Shown here: piece after piece, positions 1-8,830 of the stretch
How the letters are laid out: every line of letters starts with the position of its first letter
How positions within the stretch are numbered: position 1 is the first letter of the stretch
From: Citrobacter sp. Awk 4
Lineage (GTDB): Bacteria > Pseudomonadota > Gammaproteobacteria > Enterobacterales > Enterobacteriaceae
Length of the DNA: 47,694 nucleotides
Assembly: GCF_028069725.1 (NCBI RefSeq)
Contig: NZ_JANEWG010000033.1
Coordinates: forward strand, 1 to 47,694
Direction: 5' to 3'
Notes under the pieces: generated by a model
Told to the model about the DNA's origin: nothing
Database searches by the model: none
What the model saw: only the letters and a program-made list of their open reading frames with translations
Translations under genes and position numbers: made by a program

Positions 1-334
1 GTGAACGTGCAAGGGAGGCTCGCCGCCGCCTCCCTTGCAACCCAGGCTCCCGGCGGGAAAATCGTCGCTTCGCGATACATTCGCCTTATGCCGTCTGCCT
101 TTCGGGTCGGGGTCGAGCCTGCGTCCCGGCAGGCCGTCCCCTCCGCCCGCCTCCCTGCGGGCGGACCCGGTCAGCCGTCAACGCCTCATCGATTTTCGAG
201 CCGGACTCAGGGGCCGCTTCAACGCCCTGACTTTCAGGTATATCCATTTTGCTGATTCAAGACGAAATTATTCGCAAAACCAGCATGTTGCCTCTATAGG
301 GTAATATCTCACGGCTTTTTATTTCCGCACCCCA
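1..334. other. GC-rich non-coding stretch with two perfect hairpins
   Basis: I find no convincing gene here; two overlapping open frames have low-complexity, Arg/Pro-rich translations and no recognisable domain. Two strong inverted repeats are visible: an 11-bp perfect stem (9-19 with 28-38, 8-base loop) and a 9-bp perfect stem (142-150 with 157-165, 6-base loop). Composition changes sharply to AT-rich at about 240. The minus-strand flagellar operon ends at 335, so this marks the left edge of the locus or an inserted element. I do not recognise the element. Confidence 0.4.
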
Positions 335-1414
335 TCAGGGTTCTTCTTGCCAGCGCTCCCCGACGGCGAGGATGTTCTGGACGGTTCCCCGCTGGACATT
401 AGCCTGGGTCGTAAACAGCACCAGCGGATGCGATGACTCCTTTGCAAAGCAGGACATCACTTCAGTCATCAGGGAATCGAGTTCTTTCGTTCCTAAATCG
501 TTGGGTTGCGCCTGCAATTGCCCCATCCACTGACTCTGCATCTGCTGCAACAGAAAGAAGTGCGACTCTATCTCGCGGCCCAGGCGGACGATTCGCCCTT
601 CCGCCAGTGCGAGATCCTCTTCATTGCCTAACTTCCAGAGGCCAATTTCTCGCCAGGAGATATCGGGTTCCAGCTGCAATTTAATCGGCTCCCCGGTCGG
701 AATACGCACCCCTCCCCCCCGGACGTACAGCTGTCCGTTGACCGCCTTCCACTGCTCGATCGGCACACTAAACACCAGCCCGCCCTCTTCGCCGGGTCGC
801 GAGCGGATACCCAGTCGCGCAAATGCGCGACCAATCTGGCGGATTCGCACATCCAGCAACGAATCTCCCTTAATGCTAAGGCCGGCGCGCACCGGGCGTC
901 CCCCCAACAATATCAGCTCAAGGTGCTCATCACGCCCCGCGGGCGTCAGCAGGTTCAGGCCAGGAATGGAGAACTCCCGGATATCCTGATAACCGAGTAA
1001 TGCCGGGCGAATCTCCTGCGTCAATAGACGCAGACCGCGATAGTGTGTCTGGAACGGGATGCGGGCCACTAACCGCTTTTGCTCTTGCAGCTGGTTCGTC
1101 CAGCCCTTGAAGGTGCCTGCCTCTTTGATGGCAGCGAAGAGCTGCAACATGTCGCGCAGCCCCTGTCTGACCAACAACAGCGCGCGTAAGGTAATCTGCA
1201 CCGCCGTCGCCTGCTGTTGCAGGGAACCCACCTGTGCCCAAAAACGGTGTAAATCATAGCGTCCCGGCAGGGGGCGTAATAGCGGAGCGGGCAGTTGCTC
1301 CAGTTCCGGGCCTTTTTGGGATTGTGTAACAGGAGAACCCAGAGGCGTCGTAAAACGCCGCCTCTGAAGCCCGTCAAGCGGACCGGTACGTGGGGAAGTA
1401 TTAGCAACCTTCAT
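335..1414 (-). CDS. LafW-like flagellar hook-associated protein (tentative)
   Basis: This 359-residue protein starts 3 bases after the flgL stop and is the last gene of the flgB operon. It has no signal peptide or membrane segment and is rich in long amphipathic helices. The C-terminal stretch around TQANVQRGTVQNILAV resembles the terminal D0 helix of flagellins and FlgL (typically LAQANQxPQNVLSLL), which suggests an axial or hook-associated protein. In the Flag-2 locus of E. coli 042 the gene directly after lfgL is lafW, annotated as a hook-associated protein, so position supports the same role. The family assignment rests on position and a weak C-terminal resemblance; I cannot exclude an unrelated export substrate. 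Confidence 0.5.
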   Translation of the reverse strand: MKVANTSPRTGPLDGLQRRRFTTPLGSPVTQSQKGPELEQLPAPLLRPLPGRYDLHRFWAQVGSLQQQATAVQITLRALLLVRQGLRDMLQLFAAIKEAGTFKGWTNQLQEQKRLVARIPFQTHYRGLRLLTQEIRPALLGYQDIREFSIPGLNLLTPAGRDEHLELILLGGRPVRAGLSIKGDSLLDVRIRQIGRAFARLGIRSRPGEEGGLVFSVPIEQWKAVNGQLYVRGGGVRIPTGEPIKLQLEPDISWREIGLWKLGNEEDLALAEGRIVRLGREIESHFFLLQQMQSQWMGQLQAQPNDLGTKELDSLMTEVMSCFAKESSHPLVLFTTQANVQRGTVQNILAVGERWQEEP

Positions 1415-1417
1415 GCA

Positions 1418-2341
1418 TTACATCATCTGGAATAAATTCATCTGAGACATGTCCAGATAGGTTTTCTGTACCGCCTGCAGCGCGACCGCCGATTCGGTGA
1501 GTTCCATCGCCGCCTGGGCGTAGTCGAGGTCGCCAAACTGTCCCTGTAGCTGTTGGTTAAACATCAAAACATCGGTGTGAGAAAGCTGCATGTCGTCAAC
1601 CATGTTCATGCGTCCCCCCAGCTCGGCAAGCTGCATGTTAATCGCATCCTGAAAATCGCCGACGGCGGTCAGCAGATCATCAGACGCCTGGGCAATCTGC
1701 TCCGGAGTCGCGTTAGGATCGCGCAGCACCTCCACCGTATCGTCGATGGTGTTGAAGATGTCATTACCGCTGCCGAAAAGGTGATCAAACGGGCTGAAGG
1801 CCGCGTCGATACTGGTGCCTTCACCCACCGGCACCGGACGCGATCCGTTATCGCCCTTATAGACCCAGGTGGTTTCACCGGTCACCGGATCGGTCTCTTC
1901 AACCAGAGGGGGTTGATCGGTGACATTGCCGCCAAACATATAGAAACCGGTCGGCGAGGTGCCATTGAACTGCATCGCCAGCGCCTCGTTGAGCTCTTCC
2001 AGTTCGGCCGCATACGCTTCCAGTTCTTCCGGTGAAGCCGTACCAGAACCAATATTGATCGCTATCTCAGTGACCCGATCGCAGATAGAGTTCATCTGGG
2101 TCAGATAGCTGTCGGCCGACATGAAAATGGACTCCAGATTGTTGAGGTTGTCCATATAGGTGTTGATCTGGTTTTCACTGTGGCGCAAGTCCTGAATGGC
2201 GCGGGCCGCCAGAGGATCATCAGAAGGGCGCAACAAGCGGTTGCCGGTGGCCATCTTCGCCGCTGTCTCGTAGTAACTGACGTTTGATTTGACCATCGCA
2301 CTGTACATGGTCGTGTTCATCATGTTGGTACTGACACGCAT
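1418..2341 (-). CDS. flgL: Flagellar hook-filament junction protein FlgL (HAP3)
   Basis: FlgL is the second junction protein between hook and filament, exported by the flagellar type III apparatus. The 307-residue product begins MRVSTNMM and has the flagellin-like N-terminal helix with a conserved LLRPSDDPLAA segment near residues 36-46. A GFYMFGG motif near residue 150 matches the family GxYxFGG signature. The C-terminal helix ends in QKTYLDMSQMNLFQMM. Length matches the family (about 300-320). It lies 59 bases downstream of flgK in the same operon. It is part of the lateral-type system and is probably paired with a flagellin encoded outside the window. Confidence 0.95.
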   Translation of the reverse strand: MRVSTNMMNTTMYSAMVKSNVSYYETAAKMATGNRLLRPSDDPLAARAIQDLRHSENQINTYMDNLNNLESIFMSADSYLTQMNSICDRVTEIAINIGSGTASPEELEAYAAELEELNEALAMQFNGTSPTGFYMFGGNVTDQPPLVEETDPVTGETTWVYKGDNGSRPVPVGEGTSIDAAFSPFDHLFGSGNDIFNTIDDTVEVLRDPNATPEQIAQASDDLLTAVGDFQDAINMQLAELGGRMNMVDDMQLSHTDVLMFNQQLQGQFGDLDYAQAAMELTESAVALQAVQKTYLDMSQMNLFQMM

Positions 2342-2400
2342 AGGAGTTTCTCACAAGATAGTCGGACGCCTCTCCCGCCGTCAGGCCGGAGAGACCGCCA

Positions 2401-3762
2401 TTAGAACATGTTCAGAACAGTGGTAAACAACTCATCGCTGGTGGCAATCACCTGAGCATTGGCGACATAGTTCTGCTGATAGGTCATCAGGCTCATCGCC
2501 TCCTCATCCATATTGACCCCGCTGACCGACGACCAGGAGTAATAGGCCTGTTCCATGGTGGTTAGCGCCATTTCGTAGGCTTCACGCGCACTGGACGCCG
2601 CGCTTGCGATATGACTGTAGACCGCGTTATAGCTGTCGTTGAAGGTGTAAGAGCCGCCCCCCAGTGAGTCAAACACAAAGGCCTGGTTCTGTACGTTCAG
2701 CATATTTTGCAGGTTGCTGTTGTCACCCGCGCCGCTGGTCGGCGAGGACGCAAAGGCCAGATCCGCATTGGTAAATCCTTCGGCGAGGGCGATGGTTCCT
2801 GCCGGATCTGCCGGATCATAGGTGAACATCGGTTTACCCTGATTGCCGTTGAGATCATAGCCAACCACTTGCCAGCTATTCATTGCGTCCGCGAACTCCT
2901 GAGCAAACTCGTCGACATAGGCCTGTGCGGGAATCAACTCTTCCTGATAGTACTCGTAGGTCGCGCCCAGAGCGCCACCGATATCCGGGTTGAGATAATA
3001 GACATCTTCACCAAAATGCAGCTCCAGCTTGCCATCGGAGGGCTGAGTGCCGGAGGTAAAACCGAGGGTCGCGGCCTCCCCCTGACTGACCAGCGGTTGT
3101 CCCTGAGGCAACGTGACCTGGATGGTGCCGTCACCACAGTCAACCACGCTGACATCGAGCATTTCGGAGAGCTGTAGCACCGCGACATCGCGCTTATCCT
3201 GTAAGGCACTGACATCCTGCCCTGATGCCATTCCTTCCTGGATCTGCATGTTTAAATCGGCAATTTGTTGGGTGAGCGAGTTCACTTCATTCACCATCGC
3301 CTGCATCGATTTGTTGACCTGTTCGAGCTGATTTTCCAGGTTGCCATTAATGTTATGCATCTGGTTGCACAGCTCACGGGAGGCATTAAGCACATCCTCG
3401 CGCAGCGCCGTGTTGCCGGGGTCCGCCATACAGGCGCTGAGCGCGGCGAAATAGCCGTCTAATCCCATGCCCAGGTTTCCACCGTCGGTCGCGAAGGTGT
3501 TCTCCAGGGCCAGCATATAGCTCGCATACGCGCCGCTGTAGCCCACTTCAGTACCGGCATCCCAGGCCTGCGCCACCAGATACTGATCGGAGATCCGCTG
3601 TACGCCATCGATACTCACGGTACCGTCTGCATTGGACGTCAGCGCCAGGGTATGCCGGCTGTAACCCGGCGTGCTGGCATTGGCGATATTACTGGCGGTG
3701 ACGTTCAGCCAGGCCTGGGATGTCTGCAAGCCGGACATCCCGATCTGCGTCATGTTGCTCAT
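2401..3762 (-). CDS. flgK: Flagellar hook-associated protein FlgK (HAP1)
   Basis: FlgK is the first hook-filament junction protein. The 453-residue product starts MSNMTQIGMSGLQTSQAWLN and carries the rod/hook N-terminal signature SNIANASTPGYSR at about residues 25-37. The C-terminus (QQNYVANAQVIATSDELFTTVLNMF) is the conserved FlgK/FlgE-type terminal helix. It is shorter than enterobacterial primary FlgK (about 550 residues), which is common for lateral systems because the surface domains D2/D3 are reduced. Its ATG overlaps the flgJ stop by 4 bases, implying translational coupling. Confidence 0.96.
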   Translation of the reverse strand: MSNMTQIGMSGLQTSQAWLNVTASNIANASTPGYSRHTLALTSNADGTVSIDGVQRISDQYLVAQAWDAGTEVGYSGAYASYMLALENTFATDGGNLGMGLDGYFAALSACMADPGNTALREDVLNASRELCNQMHNINGNLENQLEQVNKSMQAMVNEVNSLTQQIADLNMQIQEGMASGQDVSALQDKRDVAVLQLSEMLDVSVVDCGDGTIQVTLPQGQPLVSQGEAATLGFTSGTQPSDGKLELHFGEDVYYLNPDIGGALGATYEYYQEELIPAQAYVDEFAQEFADAMNSWQVVGYDLNGNQGKPMFTYDPADPAGTIALAEGFTNADLAFASSPTSGAGDNSNLQNMLNVQNQAFVFDSLGGGSYTFNDSYNAVYSHIASAASSAREAYEMALTTMEQAYYSWSSVSGVNMDEEAMSLMTYQQNYVANAQVIATSDELFTTVLNMF

Positions 3763-4250
3763 GATGTTTTACTCTCGCTGTCCACTCGGTTGATAAAGGG
3801 ATGGTCCTGGCTGGCATCCATGAGAGACACGCTGGCATAGTCATTCAAACCCTCTTCGACAACTCTGCCAGTTGTGTCCTCTTTCCCTTTAAGAGCGACA
3901 TTATTCGCTGCCGACTTAAATTCCGCCGTCAGTTCGCCCTGCTGCTGGCTCTGGCTGAACTGCCTGACGAGCATCTCGGCCAGACCAAACTGCCCCTGAG
4001 CACCCAGTTGCTGAGCGAGTTGTTCATCACCCAGTTCACGATAAAAACGCTGAGTGTCGCTTGAAAACGGCGACTCTTCCGCCGCCAGCGCATCGGTGGC
4101 ATCGCGCATATGCTTGAGTACCGTCTTGAGAAAATGCGTCTCAAACAAGGAAGCCGCCTGCTCCAGAGCCTCCTGCGGATTCTCCTGCTTGATCTTATTG
4201 AGGGATTGCAGGTCGTAGTAGGCTCTCTCGGATTGCTCGATAGACTTCAT
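3759..4250 (-). CDS. flgJ: Rod-capping protein FlgJ, single-domain form without muramidase
   Basis: FlgJ caps the growing rod in the periplasm. I place the start at 4250 (MKSIEQSERAYYD), 13 bases after the flgI stop and behind an AAGGTGA ribosome site; the frame is open upstream but that would run into flgI. The product is 163 residues. The rod-cap domain is clear (LFETHFLKTVLKHMRDA, about residues 36-52, then a TQRFYRELGDEQLAQQLG region). The peptidoglycan hydrolase domain that follows in E. coli/Salmonella FlgJ (about 315 residues in total) is absent. A lytic transglycosylase coupled to flhA (23664-24848) probably replaces it. Confidence 0.9.
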   Translation of the reverse strand: MKSIEQSERAYYDLQSLNKIKQENPQEALEQAASLFETHFLKTVLKHMRDATDALAAEESPFSSDTQRFYRELGDEQLAQQLGAQGQFGLAEMLVRQFSQSQQQGELTAEFKSAANNVALKGKEDTTGRVVEEGLNDYASVSLMDASQDHPFINRVDSESKTS

Positions 4251-4263
4251 TTTGTTCACCTTG

Positions 4264-5367
4264 TTATATGACGATAAGGTCAGCATCTAACGCGCCAGCT
4301 TTATCAAGCGCTTGCAATATGGACATCAAATCGCTGGCGGTAGCACCCAGTTCATTCAACGATTTAACAATCTTATCCAGCGATGTCCCCTCCGGCATCA
4401 CGGTTATCCGTGATTGTCCTTCGGTCATATTCACCGTAGAGCGGCGCACCTTCTCCGTCGTTCCACCCGCCAACGCATTCGGTTGGCTGACCCGGGTATC
4501 TTCACTGATCGCCACCGTCAGATTGCCATGCGTGACCGCCGCCTTTTTCACATAGACGGTATCGCTCATCACCACAGTACCTGTCCGACTGTTCAGGACA
4601 ATGCGGGGACGCTGGCGCCCTTCCTTAACCTGAATTTCTTCCAGCATCGCCAGGAAATTCACCCTGGCGCTGGGGTCACTCGGTGCTTTGACCCGCACCG
4701 AACCGGCGTTGTAGGCCGAGGCGATCCCACCACCAAAGCGGGCGGTGATAGCGCTTTCGATATTGCGAGCCAAATTGAAGCTCGGCGTCTTAAGGTTCAG
4801 GCTGACGTAAGCATTGCCGGCGGGGCTGGCAGGCACCGCTTTCTCCACCACGGCACCGCCAGGAACTCTGCCGACGGTCGGCACATTCACCGTGACGCTG
4901 GAGCCATCGCTGCCTTCTGCAGAAGCGCCCCCGACCACCAGGTTACCCTGCGCAAAGGCGTAGACTTCGCCGTCAACACCGTAGAGCGGTGTCAGCAACA
5001 GCGTGCCTCCCCGCAGACTCTTGGCATCCCCCACCGAGGAGACGGTAATGTCGATGACCTGACCGGGCGAGGTCACATTGCTGATCTCCGCATGGATCGA
5101 CACTGCCGCGACGTTTTTGGTTTTGGCCTGATCCTCTTCCTGGATCCCAAACTGGCGCAGCATGTTGCTCATGGATTGCGCCGTGAAGGTCACCTGGTTG
5201 CGATCCCCTGACCCGTCGAGACCGACGACCAGTCCGTAACCCACCAGCTGGTTTTTTCGCTCCCCGCCGATTTCAACCAGATTCAGCAGCGGCGTGGATT
5301 TGGTCTGCGCGAACGTGGGCAACAGGGCCAGCCAACATAACAGCACTATGCGTATGCTCTGTCTCAT
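4264..5367 (-). CDS. flgI: Flagellar P-ring protein FlgI
   Basis: FlgI forms the P-ring bushing in the peptidoglycan layer. The 367-residue product has a signal peptide at residues 1-20 (MRQSIRIVLLCWLALLPTFA). It is followed by the diagnostic P-ring opening LVEIGGERKNQLVGYGLVVG and DGSGD. The VGGASAEGSDGSSVTVN and VVMSDTVYVKKAAVTHGNLTV blocks and the C-terminal SLNELGATASDLMSILQALD are all classic for the family. Length is normal (E. coli about 365). The start lies 2 bases after the flgH stop. Confidence 0.97.
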   Translation of the reverse strand: MRQSIRIVLLCWLALLPTFAQTKSTPLLNLVEIGGERKNQLVGYGLVVGLDGSGDRNQVTFTAQSMSNMLRQFGIQEEDQAKTKNVAAVSIHAEISNVTSPGQVIDITVSSVGDAKSLRGGTLLLTPLYGVDGEVYAFAQGNLVVGGASAEGSDGSSVTVNVPTVGRVPGGAVVEKAVPASPAGNAYVSLNLKTPSFNLARNIESAITARFGGGIASAYNAGSVRVKAPSDPSARVNFLAMLEEIQVKEGRQRPRIVLNSRTGTVVMSDTVYVKKAAVTHGNLTVAISEDTRVSQPNALAGGTTEKVRRSTVNMTEGQSRITVMPEGTSLDKIVKSLNELGATASDLMSILQALDKAGALDADLIVI

Positions 5368-5369
5368 GT

Positions 5370-6053
5370 TCAGAATGGACTCAAAGGACTATAGAAAAAC
5401 TTGGTCAGCCAACCCGGATTGTTGCTGTCGGACATGGTGCCCTCACCGGAATAGCTGATACGGGCATCCGCCAGACGCTGGGAGGAGACACGGTTCAAGC
5501 CATCAATATCTTCAACGCGCACCAGGCCACTCAGACGGATATACTCGTCACCCTGATTAAGCTTGAGCCACTTCTCGCCCCGCACATGCAGATTGCCGTT
5601 AGGTAATACGCTGGCGACGACCACGGTGATCGCGCCCTGTAACGAGTTTTTCTGGGAACTCTGGGCACTACCATCGAAGTCGCGATTCGCGTTAAGACTG
5701 CCCTTGAAATTCTTCGGGCTAAACGAACTGCTGCTCGCATCGGCCCCTACGGAGACATCACTGTTTTTGCCATAACTGGTGTCGGCCTGTTTGCTGGACG
5801 ATGTTTTTTCATCCAGGGTGACGGTCAGCATATCGCCGACCCGGTAGGCACGCCTGTCCTGAAACAGCGTCATCACGTAGCTACGGTTGTACAGGGTGCC
5901 CTGGCTCGCATAAGTGACCGGCTGGGGCGTCAGTTGAGGAGGCGCGTAATTCTCCTCTTCCACCTGTTTTTTTTTGTCAAGCGAGGGCAATGTACAGCCC
6001 TGCATCAACAACACCGCTACCGCTATGGCGCACCATTTTGGCCTATTACTCAT
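5370..6053 (-). CDS. flgH: Flagellar L-ring lipoprotein FlgH
   Basis: FlgH forms the outer-membrane L-ring. The 227-residue product has a lipoprotein signal with lipobox LMQGC, giving a lipidated Cys at residue 20. Family blocks follow: SLYNRSYVM-type (here TLYNRSYVMTLFQDRRAYRVGDMLTV), LDEKTSSSKQADTSYGKNS, and LPNGNLHVRGEKWLKLNQGDEYIRLSG. It closes with VRVEDIDGLNRVSSQRLADARISYSG, the conserved C-terminal region. Length matches E. coli FlgH (232). It sits between flgG and flgI with 8-base and 2-base gaps. Confidence 0.97.
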   Translation of the reverse strand: MSNRPKWCAIAVAVLLMQGCTLPSLDKKKQVEEENYAPPQLTPQPVTYASQGTLYNRSYVMTLFQDRRAYRVGDMLTVTLDEKTSSSKQADTSYGKNSDVSVGADASSSSFSPKNFKGSLNANRDFDGSAQSSQKNSLQGAITVVVASVLPNGNLHVRGEKWLKLNQGDEYIRLSGLVRVEDIDGLNRVSSQRLADARISYSGEGTMSDSNNPGWLTKFFYSPLSPF

Positions 6054-6061
6054 GTTATTCC

Positions 6062-6847
6062 TTACAGCATCCGGTTGAGGGTTTGCAGCATCTCATCGGC
6101 CGCTGTCATCACCTTGGCATTCATCTCATAGGCTCGCTGAGTGGCGATCATGTCGACCATCTCCTGCGCCACGTTAACGTTGGCGCCTTCCAGCGTCCCC
6201 TGTTTGATAATCCCAAAATAATCTTCGCCCGGAACACCTTCGTTGGGCGCACCCGAGCCCTGCGTCTCGATGAAGAGGTTCCCACCGATAGGCTCCAGAC
6301 CGCCTGGGTTGATGAAACTGGCCAACTGGATGTTCCCCAACTCTTCTGGCTCGGCAGAACCCGCCACGACAGCCGAAACAGTTCCGTCAGTACCAATGCT
6401 GATACCGGTGGCATTCTCGGGGATCGTTATCTGCGGGATCAGCGGCAAGCCAGAGGCATTCACCAACATGCCATCGCTGTTGATATGGAACTGACCATCA
6501 CGCGAGTAAGCCGTGGTGCCGTCCGGCATCTCTATCTGAAAGAAGCCCTTGCCGATGATGGACGCATCGGTTTCCGCCCCTGTGGTGAGGGCCGTCCCCT
6601 GCACAAACATCTTCTGGGTTCCAACGACCTGGACACCGGTCCCGATCTGCAAGCCGTTTGGACGCTGGTTCTGCGCGTCCATCTGCGCGCCTGCCTGGAA
6701 CTGCTTCTGATAGAAGAGATCGTTGAATACCATCCGATCCTTCTTAAAGGCGATGGTGTTCACGTTGGCCAGGTTGTTGGAAATCGCCGTCATCTTGGCG
6801 TCCTGGGCCGTCAGACCTGTCTGACTGACAAAAAGAGTACCTTGCAT
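6062..6847 (-). CDS. flgG: Flagellar distal rod protein FlgG
   Basis: FlgG forms the distal rod. The 261-residue product carries the rod N-terminal motif (NNLANVNTIAFKKDR at about residues 25-39, matching NNLANVNTxGFK). The C-terminal motif VNVAQEMVDMIATQRAYEMNAKVM is the FlgG hallmark. Family length is 260, so the gene is intact. The central region GTALTTGAETDASIIGKGFFQIEMPDGTTAYSRDGQF is also typical. It lies 22 bases downstream of flgF and 8 bases upstream of flgH. Confidence 0.97.
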   Translation of the reverse strand: MQGTLFVSQTGLTAQDAKMTAISNNLANVNTIAFKKDRMVFNDLFYQKQFQAGAQMDAQNQRPNGLQIGTGVQVVGTQKMFVQGTALTTGAETDASIIGKGFFQIEMPDGTTAYSRDGQFHINSDGMLVNASGLPLIPQITIPENATGISIGTDGTVSAVVAGSAEPEELGNIQLASFINPGGLEPIGGNLFIETQGSGAPNEGVPGEDYFGIIKQGTLEGANVNVAQEMVDMIATQRAYEMNAKVMTAADEMLQTLNRML

Positions 6848-6869
6848 TACTTTCTCACTTAATTAGTTA

Positions 6870-7607
6870 TCAGGCGGGTCTGATGAGACGCGTCGAAGCC
6901 TGGCTGAGCTCTTCGGCGGTTTTCATCATCTTGACCTGAAGTTCAAACTGTCGACTGGTGGTGAGGATGGCGACCATCTCTTCGACCGGATTGACGTTAC
7001 TGGCTTCCAGGAAACCACTCGCGACCGCCACCGTATCATCAGCGGGAAGGGTCGCCGCCGCGGTCCGGGGACGGAAGAACCCCTCCGCGTCTTTGACCAG
7101 ATTCGCCACTTCCGGCTTCACGCGTTTGAGCGTTGCCACTTCCAGCAATACCTCTCCCCCGGAATCGGGAACCACGCTGACCCGTCCCTGCTCGGTGATG
7201 CTGATCGACCGGTAATCGGGGATCTCAATCTGCTGGCCATCCATGTCGAGTACCGGGAATTGACCCAGCATCAGGGTGCCCTGCTCATTGACATGCATGC
7301 TGCCAGCGCGGGTGTAACGCTCCTGACCATTGACCTGCACAGCCAGCAGTCCTTCGCCCCGGATACCCACATCCAGCTCATTACCCGTGTGCTCCAGCAC
7401 CCCAGGCGAAAACTTGCTTCCCACGCCCATTGGGACCGCGATATGGCGTGTGGAAAAGCCGTCGCCGCCCACCGCGTAGCTGTGGGCCCGCTCATAATCG
7501 GCGCGAAACCCGGTGGTATTGACGTTGGCAAGGTTATTGGCGTGCACCTGCTGAGAGAGCATGCTGCGATTCGCCCCGCTCATGGCGGTGTAGATCAGCT
7601 TATCCAT
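6870..7607 (-). CDS. flgF: Flagellar proximal rod protein FlgF
   Basis: FlgF is a rod subunit exported by the type III apparatus. The 245-residue protein opens MDKLIYTAMSGANRSMLSQQ, the FlgF signature, with the rod motif NNLANVNTTGFRADYERA near residues 25-42. The C-terminus VNPVEEMVAILTTSRQFELQ is the conserved coiled-coil partner helix. It is close to the E. coli length (251). Its start overlaps the flgE stop by one base. Confidence 0.96.
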   Translation of the reverse strand: MDKLIYTAMSGANRSMLSQQVHANNLANVNTTGFRADYERAHSYAVGGDGFSTRHIAVPMGVGSKFSPGVLEHTGNELDVGIRGEGLLAVQVNGQERYTRAGSMHVNEQGTLMLGQFPVLDMDGQQIEIPDYRSISITEQGRVSVVPDSGGEVLLEVATLKRVKPEVANLVKDAEGFFRPRTAAATLPADDTVAVASGFLEASNVNPVEEMVAILTTSRQFELQVKMMKTAEELSQASTRLIRPA

Positions 7608-8830
7608 CAGATGGCCTGCATTAACACTTGATCAAGCTGGCTCTGCACCGCGATGGCCTTGGTGTTGGCCTGGTAGTTACGTTGCACTTCCATCATGTAA
7701 ACCAATTCGCCCGTGACGTTGGTAGAGGAGTTCTGCAACGACTGGGACTCAATACCCCCGTATACGCCGGTGCCTGGCGTACCGTACAGCGGCATACCGG
7801 AGGTCGAGGATTGCGTCCAGCTGGTGTTGTCTGCCACGGCGAGTCCTTCCGGGTTCGGGAACGTCGCCAGCACGATTTGCCCCTGAAGCATCGTCTCGCC
7901 GTTGGAGTAGGTCGCATAAATATTGCCGTACTCATCCACCGTCACACCGGTCTGCTCGCCCGACGGGTAACCGTTGGAGGAGTTCAACTGGTTACTGAAC
8001 GCCCCCGCATACTGGGTGGTTTCGCTCATATCGACATCGATGGTCAGCGTATTGGCCCCCTCAAGCAGTGGATCGCCGGCGGGAATGCTCAGGGTAAAAT
8101 TGCCGCCGGAAACCAGGTTGCCGTTCGCGTCGAACTGCAGGGTTTGTGGTCCGGCAGGCGTGCAATAGCTATTCGCATCCTGACCATCCACATAAACCTG
8201 CACTTCCCAGGTGCCGTCTGCCGTCTTGGTGTAGTACTGAGAGACGGTGTGCTGGTTACCCATCGAGTCATAGACCACCGTCGAGTTGGTGCTGTGATAA
8301 CTGTTAGGATCGGAAGGGTCGAAAGTGGTGGCCGCACGATCGATCGGCTCTGCGTTCTGATCCAGGTTCATCCCCAGATCCACTTCGCTGGTTGACTGGG
8401 GAGGCATTGAGCCGTTATCCAGTTGCAGATCGCCCAACTGACCGGTCATTACGTTGCCGTTTGCATCGACCGGGTAGCCCTGTACCCGATTGCCGTTGCT
8501 GTCGACGATGTAGCCGTCTTCATCCTGATGGAAGTTGCCCGCGCGGGTGTAGTAGACCTGGCCGTCGCTCCCCTGGGTGATGAAGAAACCATCCCCGGTA
8601 ATCGCCATATCGAGGTCGCGCCCGGTGAAGGTGGTGGTGCCCAGCGCGGAAAAGTTCTGGGTGGTATAGCCCGACGAGACCCCCGCAGCCTGACCGCCCG
8701 CGTAAAGCGCCGAGAAGGTGGTGGTGGATTCCATGTAGCCCACGGTTGCGGCGTTGGCGATATCCATGCTGATGGTGTTCAGGCTCTGGCTGGCGGCATT
8801 CAGACCGCTTACCGAGATTGCATAACTCAT
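7607..8830 (-). CDS. flgE: Flagellar hook protein FlgE
   Basis: FlgE polymerises into the hook. The 407-residue product begins MSYAISVSGLNAASQSLNTIS followed by DIANAATVGYMESTTTF, a variant of the NIANxxTxGYK rod/hook signature. FlgE-specific blocks include YYTRAGNFHQDEDGYIVDSNGNRVQGYP and a C-terminal QRNYQANTKAIAVQSQLDQVLMQAI. Length matches the E. coli hook protein (about 402). It overlaps flgD by 4 bases. Hook length control would need fliK, which is not in the window. Confidence 0.97.
   Translation of the reverse strand: MSYAISVSGLNAASQSLNTISMDIANAATVGYMESTTTFSALYAGGQAAGVSSGYTTQNFSALGTTTFTGRDLDMAITGDGFFITQGSDGQVYYTRAGNFHQDEDGYIVDSNGNRVQGYPVDANGNVMTGQLGDLQLDNGSMPPQSTSEVDLGMNLDQNAEPIDRAATTFDPSDPNSYHSTNSTVVYDSMGNQHTVSQYYTKTADGTWEVQVYVDGQDANSYCTPAGPQTLQFDANGNLVSGGNFTLSIPAGDPLLEGANTLTIDVDMSETTQYAGAFSNQLNSSNGYPSGEQTGVTVDEYGNIYATYSNGETMLQGQIVLATFPNPEGLAVADNTSWTQSSTSGMPLYGTPGTGVYGGIESQSLQNSSTNVTGELVYMMEVQRNYQANTKAIAVQSQLDQVLMQAI

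Noticed and set aside
1-304. Open frames at 1-255 and 35-304 on the plus strand
   Set aside because: GC-driven frames with Arg/Pro-rich translations, spanning perfect hairpins and without recognisable content.
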